DNA of 62,261 nucleotides from Marilutibacter aestuarii (GTDB lineage Bacteria; Pseudomonadota; Gammaproteobacteria; Xanthomonadales; Xanthomonadaceae): NCBI RefSeq assembly GCF_006546775.1, contig NZ_VICE01000023.1:1-62261 (forward strand), written 5' to 3'. Position numbers and translations under genes: made by a program. This document shows positions 55,508 through 62,261 of this stretch, in pieces (within the stretch, counting starts at the first letter, position 1; each line of letters begins with the position of its first letter). The notes beneath the pieces were generated by a model that saw only the letters and a list, made by a program, of their open reading frames with translations, ran no database searches and had not been told where the DNA came from.

Positions 55508-55939
55508 TCAATGCGCGAGCGGGGCCGCGCCTTCGGCGCCGCCGCCCGGCGCCGACTCCGACAGGCGCTCCACGCGCTCGGCCTCGAGCATGTCCAGGTA
55601 TTGCGGCAGCGACTGCCCTGCCGCGGTGGCCTCGTGCGTGGCCGCGGTGTCCAGCGCCGCCGACACGTGCAGCTCCAGGCTGCGGCCCGCGCGTTCCTGC
55701 ACCGCGACGGCGTGCTTGAGCATGGCCAGCATCATCGCCGGGCTTTCGGTGGCGGTCACGGACTTCCCGCCCAGGACCAGGACCCATTCCCCGTCGCGGA
55801 AGCCGGCCCCGCCGACCACGCCGCCGTCGTCGCCGACCAGTTGCGCATGCGGTTGCAGGGTGCCGCCCAGGCGGCGGATGGGACGCGCGGGAGCCTGCTT
55901 GCGGCGGATGTCGCGGCGCGCCTTGGACTGTCTGGACAT
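55508..55939 (-). CDS. Small cytoplasmic protein of unknown function
   Basis: A 143-aa protein with a very basic N-terminus (MSRQSKARRDIRRKQAPARP), a short beta-rich core with WVLVLGGKSVTATESP, and a helical C-terminal half. The basic start suggests nucleic acid or ribosome contact, which is only an impression. No family was recognised. It lies 52 bp upstream of the four-helix membrane protein. Confidence 0.65.
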   Translation of the reverse strand: MSRQSKARRDIRRKQAPARPIRRLGGTLQPHAQLVGDDGGVVGGAGFRDGEWVLVLGGKSVTATESPAMMLAMLKHAVAVQERAGRSLELHVSAALDTAATHEATAAGQSLPQYLDMLEAERVERLSESAPGGGAEGAAPLAH

Positions 55940-56069
55940 GGGGCCCCCTGCCGGCTCTGGATGGTGTGGGCGGTCGCTCGCGCCGCCCCGACCAGCTTAC
56001 CCGAGCCATGGTGGATGGCGGAGTCCACGCGCTGCGTGCGTTCAGCCGCCGCGCGCCGCGGCAGGGCGC

Positions 56070-56885
56070 CTAATCGGCGTCCGCCGCGTCCGACGGCGCG
56101 TCGGTACCGCTGTCGCCGGCTGCGGTCCCGGCCGGTGCGGCTGGCTCGTCCGCTGCATAGGCATAGTGCCAAGGTTCCCGCGGGCTGCGCAGCGGGCCTT
56201 CGAACGCGGGAGACTCGGCCATGACCTCCGCCAGCCTGCGCGCCCAGCCGCCGTGGATCCAGTCGGCGTCGATGCGCCGCGAGTCGGTGCCCGCGACCAG
56301 GACGTCACCCTGCATGACCTGGAAATCGAAGGCACGCCCCTGGCCATGCGCGGACAGACCGGGTGCGGCCAGGTTGGCCGGCGGATCGGGCCGCCAGCCC
56401 CGCGCCCAGTCCGCGAACTTCGCAGGCGACGACGCGCAGGCCCCTGGCGCGGCCTGCGCCATGGCCTCGGCCGCGACGCCGACCGAGGCATTCGTGTTCC
56501 AGCGCTCGACCTGGGTGTCCAGGCTGCGCACGCGGGTGTTCACGTACAGGCTGAAACCCGGATTGCGCTCGGCGAAACGCGCCTGCGCCCAGGCCAGGGC
56601 CGCGAGTGCTTCTTCGTGCGCCGGGGACTGTTCGTACGCCGCGATCTCGGCCTCCGTCCAACTCCAGCGCGCGTCGAGGTCACCGGCCCGCAGGTAGGAG
56701 CGCAGGGCCAGCAGCTGCCGCGGCAGGCCATCGATGTCACGCAGGGTGGAAGCGGGCTTTTGCGGCAAGTCCCGGGTGGCACGTTCGACGCAGGCCTGCA
56801 GGTCGCCAGCGGACGGTTGCGCAAGCACCAGGGTTGGCAGCGCGCAGCATGCGGCAAGCACGCCACGCATGGACTTGAACGGCAT
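56070..56885 (-). CDS. VanY-like D,D-carboxypeptidase (LAS/peptidase M15 family), secreted
   Basis: A 271-aa secreted protein (signal peptide about 1-22). The catalytic zinc set of the LAS/M15 fold can be read: SAHGQGRAFDFQV with His180 and Asp187, and EPWHYAY with Glu237 and His240. This is the SxHxxGxAxD...ExWHxxY pattern of VanY/VanX-type D-alanyl-D-alanine peptidases, suggesting a role in trimming peptidoglycan stem peptides. The N-terminal 110 residues are an extra domain. The ATG at 56885 (GGAGG 5 nt before) is preferred to 56897. A Pro/Ala/Asp-rich C-terminal tail follows. Confidence 0.82.
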   Translation of the reverse strand: MPFKSMRGVLAACCALPTLVLAQPSAGDLQACVERATRDLPQKPASTLRDIDGLPRQLLALRSYLRAGDLDARWSWTEAEIAAYEQSPAHEEALAALAWAQARFAERNPGFSLYVNTRVRSLDTQVERWNTNASVGVAAEAMAQAAPGACASSPAKFADWARGWRPDPPANLAAPGLSAHGQGRAFDFQVMQGDVLVAGTDSRRIDADWIHGGWARRLAEVMAESPAFEGPLRSPREPWHYAYAADEPAAPAGTAAGDSGTDAPSDAADAD

Positions 56886-57057
56886 CGTGACCTCCATCAC
56901 CCGGCAACGCTCACACGCTACCGGCTCGGGCTTGCCAGCGCACCCCCGCCGCGGGTGCGCACGCGGCTGGCGGGCGAACACCATCACCTGCCGTCAATGC
57001 CGCGCGTGCTACCCCATGGACACGACGCGGCATGGCCCGCATACGACGGAGGCACCC

Positions 57058-57966
57058 ATGGCAACACCCACCCGCAAGGCGGCGGCCACGAAGAAGGCCA
57101 TCAAGAAGACCGCAAGCAAGGCCGTGAGCACGGCACGCGCATCGCTGCGCAACGCCAGTGCAAGCGCCAAGAAGGAGGCCAAGGCCCTGAAGGCGAGCAA
57201 GCGCGCGCGTAGCGCCAAGGCCGGCACGCCCACCCCCGCGGCGAAGAAGACGGCAAAGAAGACCGTGAAAAAGACCACCGCCCCGGCACGCGCCGCCGGC
57301 ACGAAGGCCACGAAGAAGAGCACGACGCGGAAGGCCGCTACGAAGAAAGCCACGGCGAAGAAGTCCACCGCGACCAAGGCCCCCGCGAAGAAGGCGACGA
57401 CGAAGAAGCCGGCAACCAGCAAGGCGGTCGCCAAAAAGGCGGCGAGCAAGAAGGTCGCGGCGAAGAAGCCGGCAGCCCGGAAATCCGTGGCGAACAAAGT
57501 CGTTGCCAGCAATACGGCCGCGAAGAAGACCGCGGGCAAGGCCGTGGCAAAGAAGGCCGCCACCGCGAAATCCACCGCACGCAAGTCCGCCAGCGCGAAA
57601 CCGGTTGCCAAGAAGTCCGTGAAGAAGGCGGCAACGAAGAAGGTCGCCAACGCCAAACCGGCTACCGCCCGCAAGGCCCCCGCGAAAAAGGCGGCGAAGA
57701 AGACCCCCAAGCGCCGGATCACGCCACGCCAGGCCCTGGCCAACACCCGCAAGCTGCTGGCCGCCAAGCAGGAGCACGACCGGCAACCGGCGCCGTGGCA
57801 GGAGATCGGCGAGCACCATGGCCACGTCGACCACGCCGGCTACCAGTCCGACGCTGCGCGCAGCAAGGCCGTCGACCTGCATGCCGCGGAGAGCCGCGTC
57901 CAGGCGATCCAGGGCAGCATCAGCACCCATGACCGCCACAACCAGGGCAAGCGCGACAGCCGTTGA
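57058..57966 (+). CDS. algP: AlgP/histone H1-like lysine- and alanine-rich protein
   Basis: A 302-aa extremely basic protein. Residues 1-220 are KKAA/KKTA/AKKS-type repeats like the C-terminal tail of eukaryotic histone H1 and Pseudomonas AlgP, which bind DNA. The last 75 residues are non-repetitive, with RRITPRQALANTRKLL and HHGHVDHAGYQSDAARSKAVDLH. GGAGG lies 5 nt before the ATG at 57058. Repeats of this kind recombine easily, so length variation between strains is expected. Confidence 0.85.
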   Translation: MATPTRKAAATKKAIKKTASKAVSTARASLRNASASAKKEAKALKASKRARSAKAGTPTPAAKKTAKKTVKKTTAPARAAGTKATKKSTTRKAATKKATAKKSTATKAPAKKATTKKPATSKAVAKKAASKKVAAKKPAARKSVANKVVASNTAAKKTAGKAVAKKAATAKSTARKSASAKPVAKKSVKKAATKKVANAKPATARKAPAKKAAKKTPKRRITPRQALANTRKLLAAKQEHDRQPAPWQEIGEHHGHVDHAGYQSDAARSKAVDLHAAESRVQAIQGSISTHDRHNQGKRDSR

Positions 57967-57975
57967 GGGGAAGTG

Positions 57976-58002
57976 CCGCCGCCCCGGTTTCCGGGGCGGC
58001 GG
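57976..58002. terminator. 12-bp perfect GC hairpin after algP
   Basis: CCGCCGCCCCGG, loop TTT, CCGGGGCGGCGG begins 9 bp after the algP stop. There is no U-tract, so termination may need Rho or the hairpin may protect the 3' end. Confidence 0.6.
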
Positions 58003-58028
58003 TGCGTCGACGCTGGCTCGATGCCGAA

Positions 58029-58071
58029 GGGGGACTGTAAACGCCCCCTCGCCAAGGGCGATCCAGGGGGC
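58029..58071 (+). other. Overlapping alternative hairpins upstream of the MscS-family gene
   Basis: GGGGG (58029-58033) can pair with CCCCC (58044-58048), which can instead pair with GGGGG (58066-58070) around an inner TCGCC-AAG-GGCGA hairpin. The two folds are mutually exclusive. The span is 470 bp upstream of the channel gene. Confidence 0.35.
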
Positions 58072-58542
58072 ATGTGCCTGACCGCGGACGGCGCGCGCGA
58101 ACTGCAGTCGGGCAGATCGCATCGCCATTCCACCTGCGGCAAGAGCGCCAACCTGTACGGGATCACTTGAACAGCGCGCGCCACGTGTGCCTGTCCGTCC
58201 GGTAAACGGCGACATGGCCTCCGTGGTAGACGCACGGCCGCGGGCTTGCGGCCAGCACGCCATGACGGGCGACGACAAGCAGGGCAACGCCGCGGCGATC
58301 GCGTTGGGTGCCGCCGCCCTGCCCGGGATCGCCGCGCTGGCGCGCGAGCACCCCCACGACTACGAACGCCACACCCGGCCTCCACGCGGTCGCGGGTGCC
58401 GGTCAGGAGGCCATGGCAGCGCCGGCTACACGGCGCCCTTGCCGCCACTGCTAGACTCCCCGGCAGCACCGGGACACGGCGCGCGCGACCCACTCGCGTC
58501 GCGGCACCGGCGCCTCCGGCCATGCCAGCCCCGGGAGTCCAG

Positions 58543-61068
58543 ATGACGCGTCGTTTCGCCTTCCTTGCCTGCCTGCTCCTGTCCTGGGCACTTGCATCGG
58601 CGCCGGCCACCGCCGCCCAGGACATCGCCAGCGTCCTGACCGGCGAGGAGAAGGCGGCGCCCAAGGCGATCGAATTCGCCGATATTCCGGAGCAGGCCAA
58701 CGCCGACGAGCGCTTCGCGCAGTCGGTCATGCTGCAGGCCAGGCGGCGCGACGCTGTTGCGCCGTTGCAGGAGCGCCTGGCCGCGATCGAGGGCTCGACA
58801 CGGCAGAAGGTGCGGCTGGCCTCGGGTGAAGACCTGAAGACCCTGCCCGTGCTTCGGCTGGAGAGCCTGGACCGGCACTGGGGGTTCGATGCCCGCCTGT
58901 TCGAGCGCTGGCGCGCCGACCTCAAGCAGGCGAGCGCGCCCTACGTGGAGTCGGCCGCGGAGATCGCGACCCGGCGCGCGGCATGGGAGGCCACGCGCAC
59001 GGCCAACGCCGACGGCAGCATGCCCAAGGCGCTGTCGGACCGCATCGACGAGGTCCTGGTCTACCTGGGCCGGGCCGAAAGTGCGCTGTCCGCGCCGCTC
59101 CAGCAGTACATCGAGCTGGGGCGCCAGGCCAACACGCTGGAGGCCCAGATCGATGCGGGACGCCAGGAGGTGGCGGCGGCCATCGCCGACATCGACCGCC
59201 GGCTGGTGCACATGGACGCCCCACCCATCTGGGCACTGGGCGACGACGCGGGCGAATCCGACGCTTCGCTGGCGGCACTGAAGACCGGCCTCACGATCGA
59301 GGTCGACTTCCTCAAGCAGTACAGCGCCTCGAACGTCGACCACCAGCGCGTGCTCAACGTCGTGCAATTGCTCCTGCTGCCGCTCCTGGTCTGGCTGAGC
59401 GTGTACTACCGCCGCCACCAGGCCCGCCTCCCGGTCGAGCCCGCGGATGCCGGAACCCCAGCGCGGGCGTCGTTGCTGGAGGCCTCCGAGAAGGTCCTGC
59501 ACCGGCCGTTCTCGGCCTGGCTGCTGCTGTCGATGATGGCGGTGCTGGCGCTGGAACCGGATGCGCCCCTGCTGCTGCACCAGGTGATCATGCTGATCGC
59601 CCTGGTGCCCACCTTGCGCCTGCTGCCGGCCCGGGTGTTCGAGCTGTTCGGCCCCTGGCCCTACGTGGCGACCGGCCTGTACCTGCTGCAGCGCTTGGGC
59701 TTCCTGTTCATGGCCAACGCCCTGACCTACCGGGCGTACTCGCTGTCGATCACCCTGCTGGCCCTGGTGCTGACCCTGTGGCTGCTGTGGCGCTCGCGCC
59801 GCAAGGCGCCGACGAAAGGCCTGCAGGGTGGGGCCCGCACGGCGATCCATGTCGTCGGCTGGACCGCCGTCGGGATGCTGGCGGTGTCGGCGCTGTCCAA
59901 CGTGCTGGGCAATGTCTCGCTGGCGGAGATGCTCACCGGCGGCCTGCTCGACAGCGGTTACATGGCCTTGATGCTCTACGCCGCGGTGGCGGTGTTCCTG
60001 GCGCTGCTGCGCCTGACCTTCGCCCAACCGGGCCTGTCGAAGCTGCGCATGGCGCGGCTGCGCGACGGTTCGATGATGCGCGGCTTCAGCCGCCTGCTCG
60101 GCATCGCGGCGGTCATCGCCTGGCTCGGCTTCACCGCCAACCGCTTCCGCCTGTTCCGGCCGATCTATTCGACGATCAGCGGCATCCTGTCGCATGAGTT
60201 CACCATCGGCGCGCTCAGCATCAGCCTGGGGCACGTGCTGGTGTTCATCGTGTCGGTCGTGATCGCGTTCTGGGCGGCCAAGCTGGTGCGCTTCGTGCTG
60301 CATGAGGAAGTGCTGCCGAAGATGTCGCTGCCGCGTGGCGTCGACAACAGCGTCGCCTCGCTGTCCTACTACGCGGTGCTGCTGCTGGGCTTCGTGCTCG
60401 CCCTCACCGCGACCGGATTCGAGGTCAGCCAGCTGGCCTTCGTCTTCGGCGCGCTCGGCGTCGGCATCGGCTTCGGCCTGCAGAACGTGGTCAACAACTT
60501 CGTCTCCGGCCTGATCCTGATGTTCGAGCGCCCCATCCAGCCGGGCGACGTGGTCGACATCACCGGGACGTCGGGCAGCGTGCGCGAGATCGGGATGCGC
60601 GCGACCGTCATCAAGACCTTCGACGGCGCCGACGTGGTGGTGCCCAACGGCACCTTGCTGTCGGAGAACCTGGTCAACTGGACCCTGCGCGACATGTTCC
60701 GGCGCATCGAGATCAACCTGGGCGTGGCGTACGGCGCCGATCCCAACCAGGTCATCGAGCTGATGACCGGCGTGATCACCTCCGACGAGTCGGTGTCCCG
60801 CCACCCCGAGCCCACCGTCTTCTTCATGGCCTTCGGGGCCAGTTCGCTCGATTTCTCGATCCGCGCCTGGACGCGGGACTACGACAACTGGGTCGGCATC
60901 CGCAGCCGCCTGCTGACCCGGATCTACGCCGTGCTCAACGAGAACGGCATCGAGATCCCCTTCCCGCAACAGGACCTGCACCTGCGCAGCGTGTCCGAGG
61001 CTGCGCGGGCGGCGCTGAGCCCGCCGTCCGCTTCGAAGTCGGACGCCGGTCCGGGACCGGCAACCTGA
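58543..61068 (+). CDS. Large MscS-family mechanosensitive channel
   Basis: An 841-aa protein: signal peptide (about 1-25), a long helical periplasmic domain (30-280), about ten hydrophobic helices (280-650) and a C-terminal MscS core. The pore-lining helix and beta-domain are recognisable as FVFGALGVGIGFGLQNVVNNFVSGLILMFERP, QPGDVVDITGTSGSVREIGMRATVIKTFDGADVVVPN and LVNWTLRD. It opens under membrane tension to release solutes and resembles MscK/YbdG-type long channels. GGGAG lies 5 nt before the ATG at 58543. Confidence 0.92.
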   Translation: MTRRFAFLACLLLSWALASAPATAAQDIASVLTGEEKAAPKAIEFADIPEQANADERFAQSVMLQARRRDAVAPLQERLAAIEGSTRQKVRLASGEDLKTLPVLRLESLDRHWGFDARLFERWRADLKQASAPYVESAAEIATRRAAWEATRTANADGSMPKALSDRIDEVLVYLGRAESALSAPLQQYIELGRQANTLEAQIDAGRQEVAAAIADIDRRLVHMDAPPIWALGDDAGESDASLAALKTGLTIEVDFLKQYSASNVDHQRVLNVVQLLLLPLLVWLSVYYRRHQARLPVEPADAGTPARASLLEASEKVLHRPFSAWLLLSMMAVLALEPDAPLLLHQVIMLIALVPTLRLLPARVFELFGPWPYVATGLYLLQRLGFLFMANALTYRAYSLSITLLALVLTLWLLWRSRRKAPTKGLQGGARTAIHVVGWTAVGMLAVSALSNVLGNVSLAEMLTGGLLDSGYMALMLYAAVAVFLALLRLTFAQPGLSKLRMARLRDGSMMRGFSRLLGIAAVIAWLGFTANRFRLFRPIYSTISGILSHEFTIGALSISLGHVLVFIVSVVIAFWAAKLVRFVLHEEVLPKMSLPRGVDNSVASLSYYAVLLLGFVLALTATGFEVSQLAFVFGALGVGIGFGLQNVVNNFVSGLILMFERPIQPGDVVDITGTSGSVREIGMRATVIKTFDGADVVVPNGTLLSENLVNWTLRDMFRRIEINLGVAYGADPNQVIELMTGVITSDESVSRHPEPTVFFMAFGASSLDFSIRAWTRDYDNWVGIRSRLLTRIYAVLNENGIEIPFPQQDLHLRSVSEAARAALSPPSASKSDAGPGPAT

Positions 61069-61165
61069 ACCGTTGTAGCGTATTCAGCCAATTCTGGCCG
61101 AACATTCACGCCGCCCCGCCTAGGGTGGGCCCATGTCCACCGACGCCTCTGCAAGGAGGATTGCC

Positions 61166-61555
61166 ATGAACAACCGACGCACCCACATCGCCACCGCCAT
61201 CGCCGTGCTGGCACTCGCCGCCACGCCGGCCCTGGCCGGTAATGGCAACGGCCAGGGCAAGAACAAGGGTCACGGCGGTCCGCCCGCCCATGTCGAGCAC
61301 GGCCCGCCGGGCAATGCCCCGCACGACAGCGGCCGACACGACAACGGCAAGCACCTGGGCTGGTACAAGCAGCAGTGGAAGCGCGGCGATCGCGTCCCGC
61401 TGGCGTACATCGAGCCGCGCTACTACCTCGATGACTACCGCGACTACCACCTGCATGCGCCGCCGCGCGGCTACCGCTGGGTCCGCCCGATGGACGACCG
61501 CTACCTGCTGGTCGAGATCGCCACCGGCGTGATCAGCGAGGTGCTGGGCTACTGA
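61166..61555 (+). CDS. RcnB-family periplasmic protein
   Basis: A 129-aa protein: signal peptide (about 1-24), Gly/His/Asn-rich linker, and an RcnB domain (PF11776 type) with WYKQQWKRGDRVPLAYI, YLDDYRDYHLHAPPRGYRWVRPMDDRYLLVE, and IATGVISEVL. RcnB in E. coli affects nickel/cobalt homeostasis; here only the fold is predicted. AGGAGGA is 5-9 nt before the ATG at 61166. A terminator follows 30 bp after the stop. Confidence 0.88.
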   Translation: MNNRRTHIATAIAVLALAATPALAGNGNGQGKNKGHGGPPAHVEHGPPGNAPHDSGRHDNGKHLGWYKQQWKRGDRVPLAYIEPRYYLDDYRDYHLHAPPRGYRWVRPMDDRYLLVEIATGVISEVLGY

Positions 61556-61585
61556 CCCCGGCCACGTCGCGCATCGTGCAACACA

Positions 61586-61613
61586 AGGCCCCGCCAACGC
61601 GGGGCCTTTTTTT
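61586..61613 (+). terminator. Rho-independent terminator after the RcnB-like gene
   Basis: AGGCCCCGC, loop CAAC, GCGGGGCCT, followed by a run of T (61607-61613). A textbook intrinsic terminator for the plus strand. Confidence 0.93.
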
Positions 61614-61650
61614 GTGGTTCTTGGCCCAAGCGAGGGGAGAAACGCTCATG

Positions 61651-61680
61651 CCGTCATCCCAGCGAACGCTGGGATCCAGC
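61651..61680 (+). repeat. REP-like palindrome, copy 1
   Basis: A 30-bp unit with core ATCCCAGCG-AA-CGCTGGGAT (9-bp stem). It matches copy 2 in inverted orientation at 29 of 30 positions. Units of this CGTCATCCC...GGGATCC type are dispersed repeats in many proteobacterial genomes. Confidence 0.85.
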
Positions 61681-61773
61681 CTTTTCAGACAGGAACCGCC
61701 AGCCGACACGACACGCGATGTCGAGGCGCATCGAAACCCGCATAAGGATCATTGCAAGCGCACGAGCCCAAGA

Positions 61774-61803
61774 GCTGGATCCCAGCGTGCGCTGGGATGA
61801 CGG
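61774..61803 (-). repeat. REP-like palindrome, copy 2 (inverted)
   Basis: An inverted copy of the unit at 61651 with a single difference in the hairpin loop (TG/CA). The two units enclose a 93-bp spacer, so the pair resembles a REP doublet or BIME. Confidence 0.85.
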
Positions 61804-61838
61804 TGGGTGGTGTCGTAGCAACGCAGGATGGGTAGCGC

Positions 61839-61874
61839 AAAGCAAGACCCATCTCACGTCGTGCGTGCAGCTTC
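61839..61874 (+). repeat. Direct repeat, copy A
   Basis: 36 bp ending CGTGCGTGCAGCTTC; repeated at 62226-62261 with 34 of 36 identical. The repeat period is 387 bp. Confidence 0.85.
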
Positions 61875-61935
61875 GCGAAGGTGGGTTTCGCCTTCGGCTC
61901 CACCCACCCTGCGGCCCTACGGTCCTACGCGGCGT

Positions 61936-61981
<46 letters not shown>

Positions 61982-62225
61982 ATCTTGACCTTGCCCTTAG
62001 CGACTTTGAGGCTGCCGAGCACCGCAGGCCATGGCGGCCGTAGAGGCGCCCTTGTCCGAGCGAAGCGAGTTTGGGCGCCGTGCCGCCAGGGCCGAGGCGC
62101 GCAGGGGACCGGTGCGGCGAAGCCGTGCCGGCGGCCGATGGAGCCCGCGGTATTGGTTCCTTTTGGCAAGACAAAAGGGACCCGCCCAACAGGGCGGAAG
62201 CCTTTGACTTTGCCCTCCACATTTC

Positions 62226-62261
62226 GAAGCAAAACCCATCTCACGTCGTGCGTGCAGCTTC
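62226..62261 (+). repeat. Direct repeat, copy B (cut by window end)
   Basis: A second copy of the unit at 61839, running to the last base of the window. The match probably continues beyond, so the whole element may be longer. Confidence 0.8.

Larger units (their letters stand above)
57967..58542. other. Intergenic region with strong hairpins, no confident gene
   Basis: A 576-bp gap between algP and the MscS-family gene. It contains the hairpins at 57976 and 58043. Open frames occur, including a 49-codon one from the ATG at 58021 and a longer one near 58187-58546, but neither has a good SD or a recognisable family. Confidence 0.55.

Noticed and set aside
58021-58170. Small 49-codon frame between algP and the channel gene
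   Set aside because: It has two Cys and a plausible ATG, but no SD and no recognisable family, and it crosses strong hairpins; kept only as a note.

Overview
The window is very GC-rich (roughly 70%) and reads as chromosome of a Xanthomonadaceae/Lysobacteraceae bacterium (Lysobacter, Luteimonas or Pseudoxanthomonas-like). This rests on the gene content: a xylan-utilisation locus with a LacI-type regulator and TonB-dependent receptor, a cbb3 oxidase cluster next to an Fnr gene, CPXCG, DUF1993 and RcnB-type proteins, and REP-like palindromes. The genus is inferred. No rRNA, tRNA, CRISPR array, transposase or prophage gene was seen.

Left edge (1-5916): a cut-off secreted protein; a CtlX/amidinotransferase-like hydrolase overlapping dusA; a secreted serine beta-lactamase-like hydrolase; and a LytS-type histidine kinase with a LytTR response regulator, also overlapping.

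Xylan/arabinoxylan region (6320-35367). Unit 1 runs leftwards from aguA: GH67 alpha-glucuronidase, acetylesterase, GH43, GH3 with PA14, a GPH symporter, GH43, aldose 1-epimerase and GH43, mostly with overlapping stops and starts. The LacI-family regulator (xylR-like) is divergent from aguA. Unit 2 is xylB-xylA-sugar MFS transporter-GH3 lipoprotein. Unit 3 is a large TonB-dependent receptor followed by SapC, a cupin_8/JmjC-like protein, a tryptophan-halogenase-like flavoprotein and a DUF6445-like protein. Each unit has a copy of the same LacI-type palindrome near its first gene (best copy TGGTAGCGCTACCA at 35354). They therefore look like one regulon that imports xylo-oligosaccharides, strips side chains, cleaves them to xylose and feeds the pentose phosphate pathway. 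The SapC-cupin-halogenase-DUF6445 module has no known substrate and is the most interesting part of the window.

Middle (35368-41192): small secreted or lipid-anchored proteins of unknown function, a HAD phosphatase, an EF-hand protein, a CPXCG zinc-ribbon protein and a glucose/sorbosone-dehydrogenase-like lipoprotein.

Microaerobic respiration (41302-51315): an Fnr-type box precedes ccoNOQP, a 98-aa two-helix membrane protein, ccoG, ccoH, ccoI, ccoS and a SafE-type protein. A convergent fnr gene keeps all four [4Fe-4S] cysteines.

Right part (51407-62261): an AmiD-like amidase lipoprotein, a DUF1993 protein, an unknown secreted/membrane protein pair, a Blc lipocalin, small unknowns, a VanY-like carboxypeptidase, an AlgP/histone H1-like protein, a large MscS-family channel and an RcnB-like protein with a clear terminator. 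The last 650 bp hold REP-like inverted repeats, a GTTGCC hexanucleotide array and a direct repeat that runs off the window.
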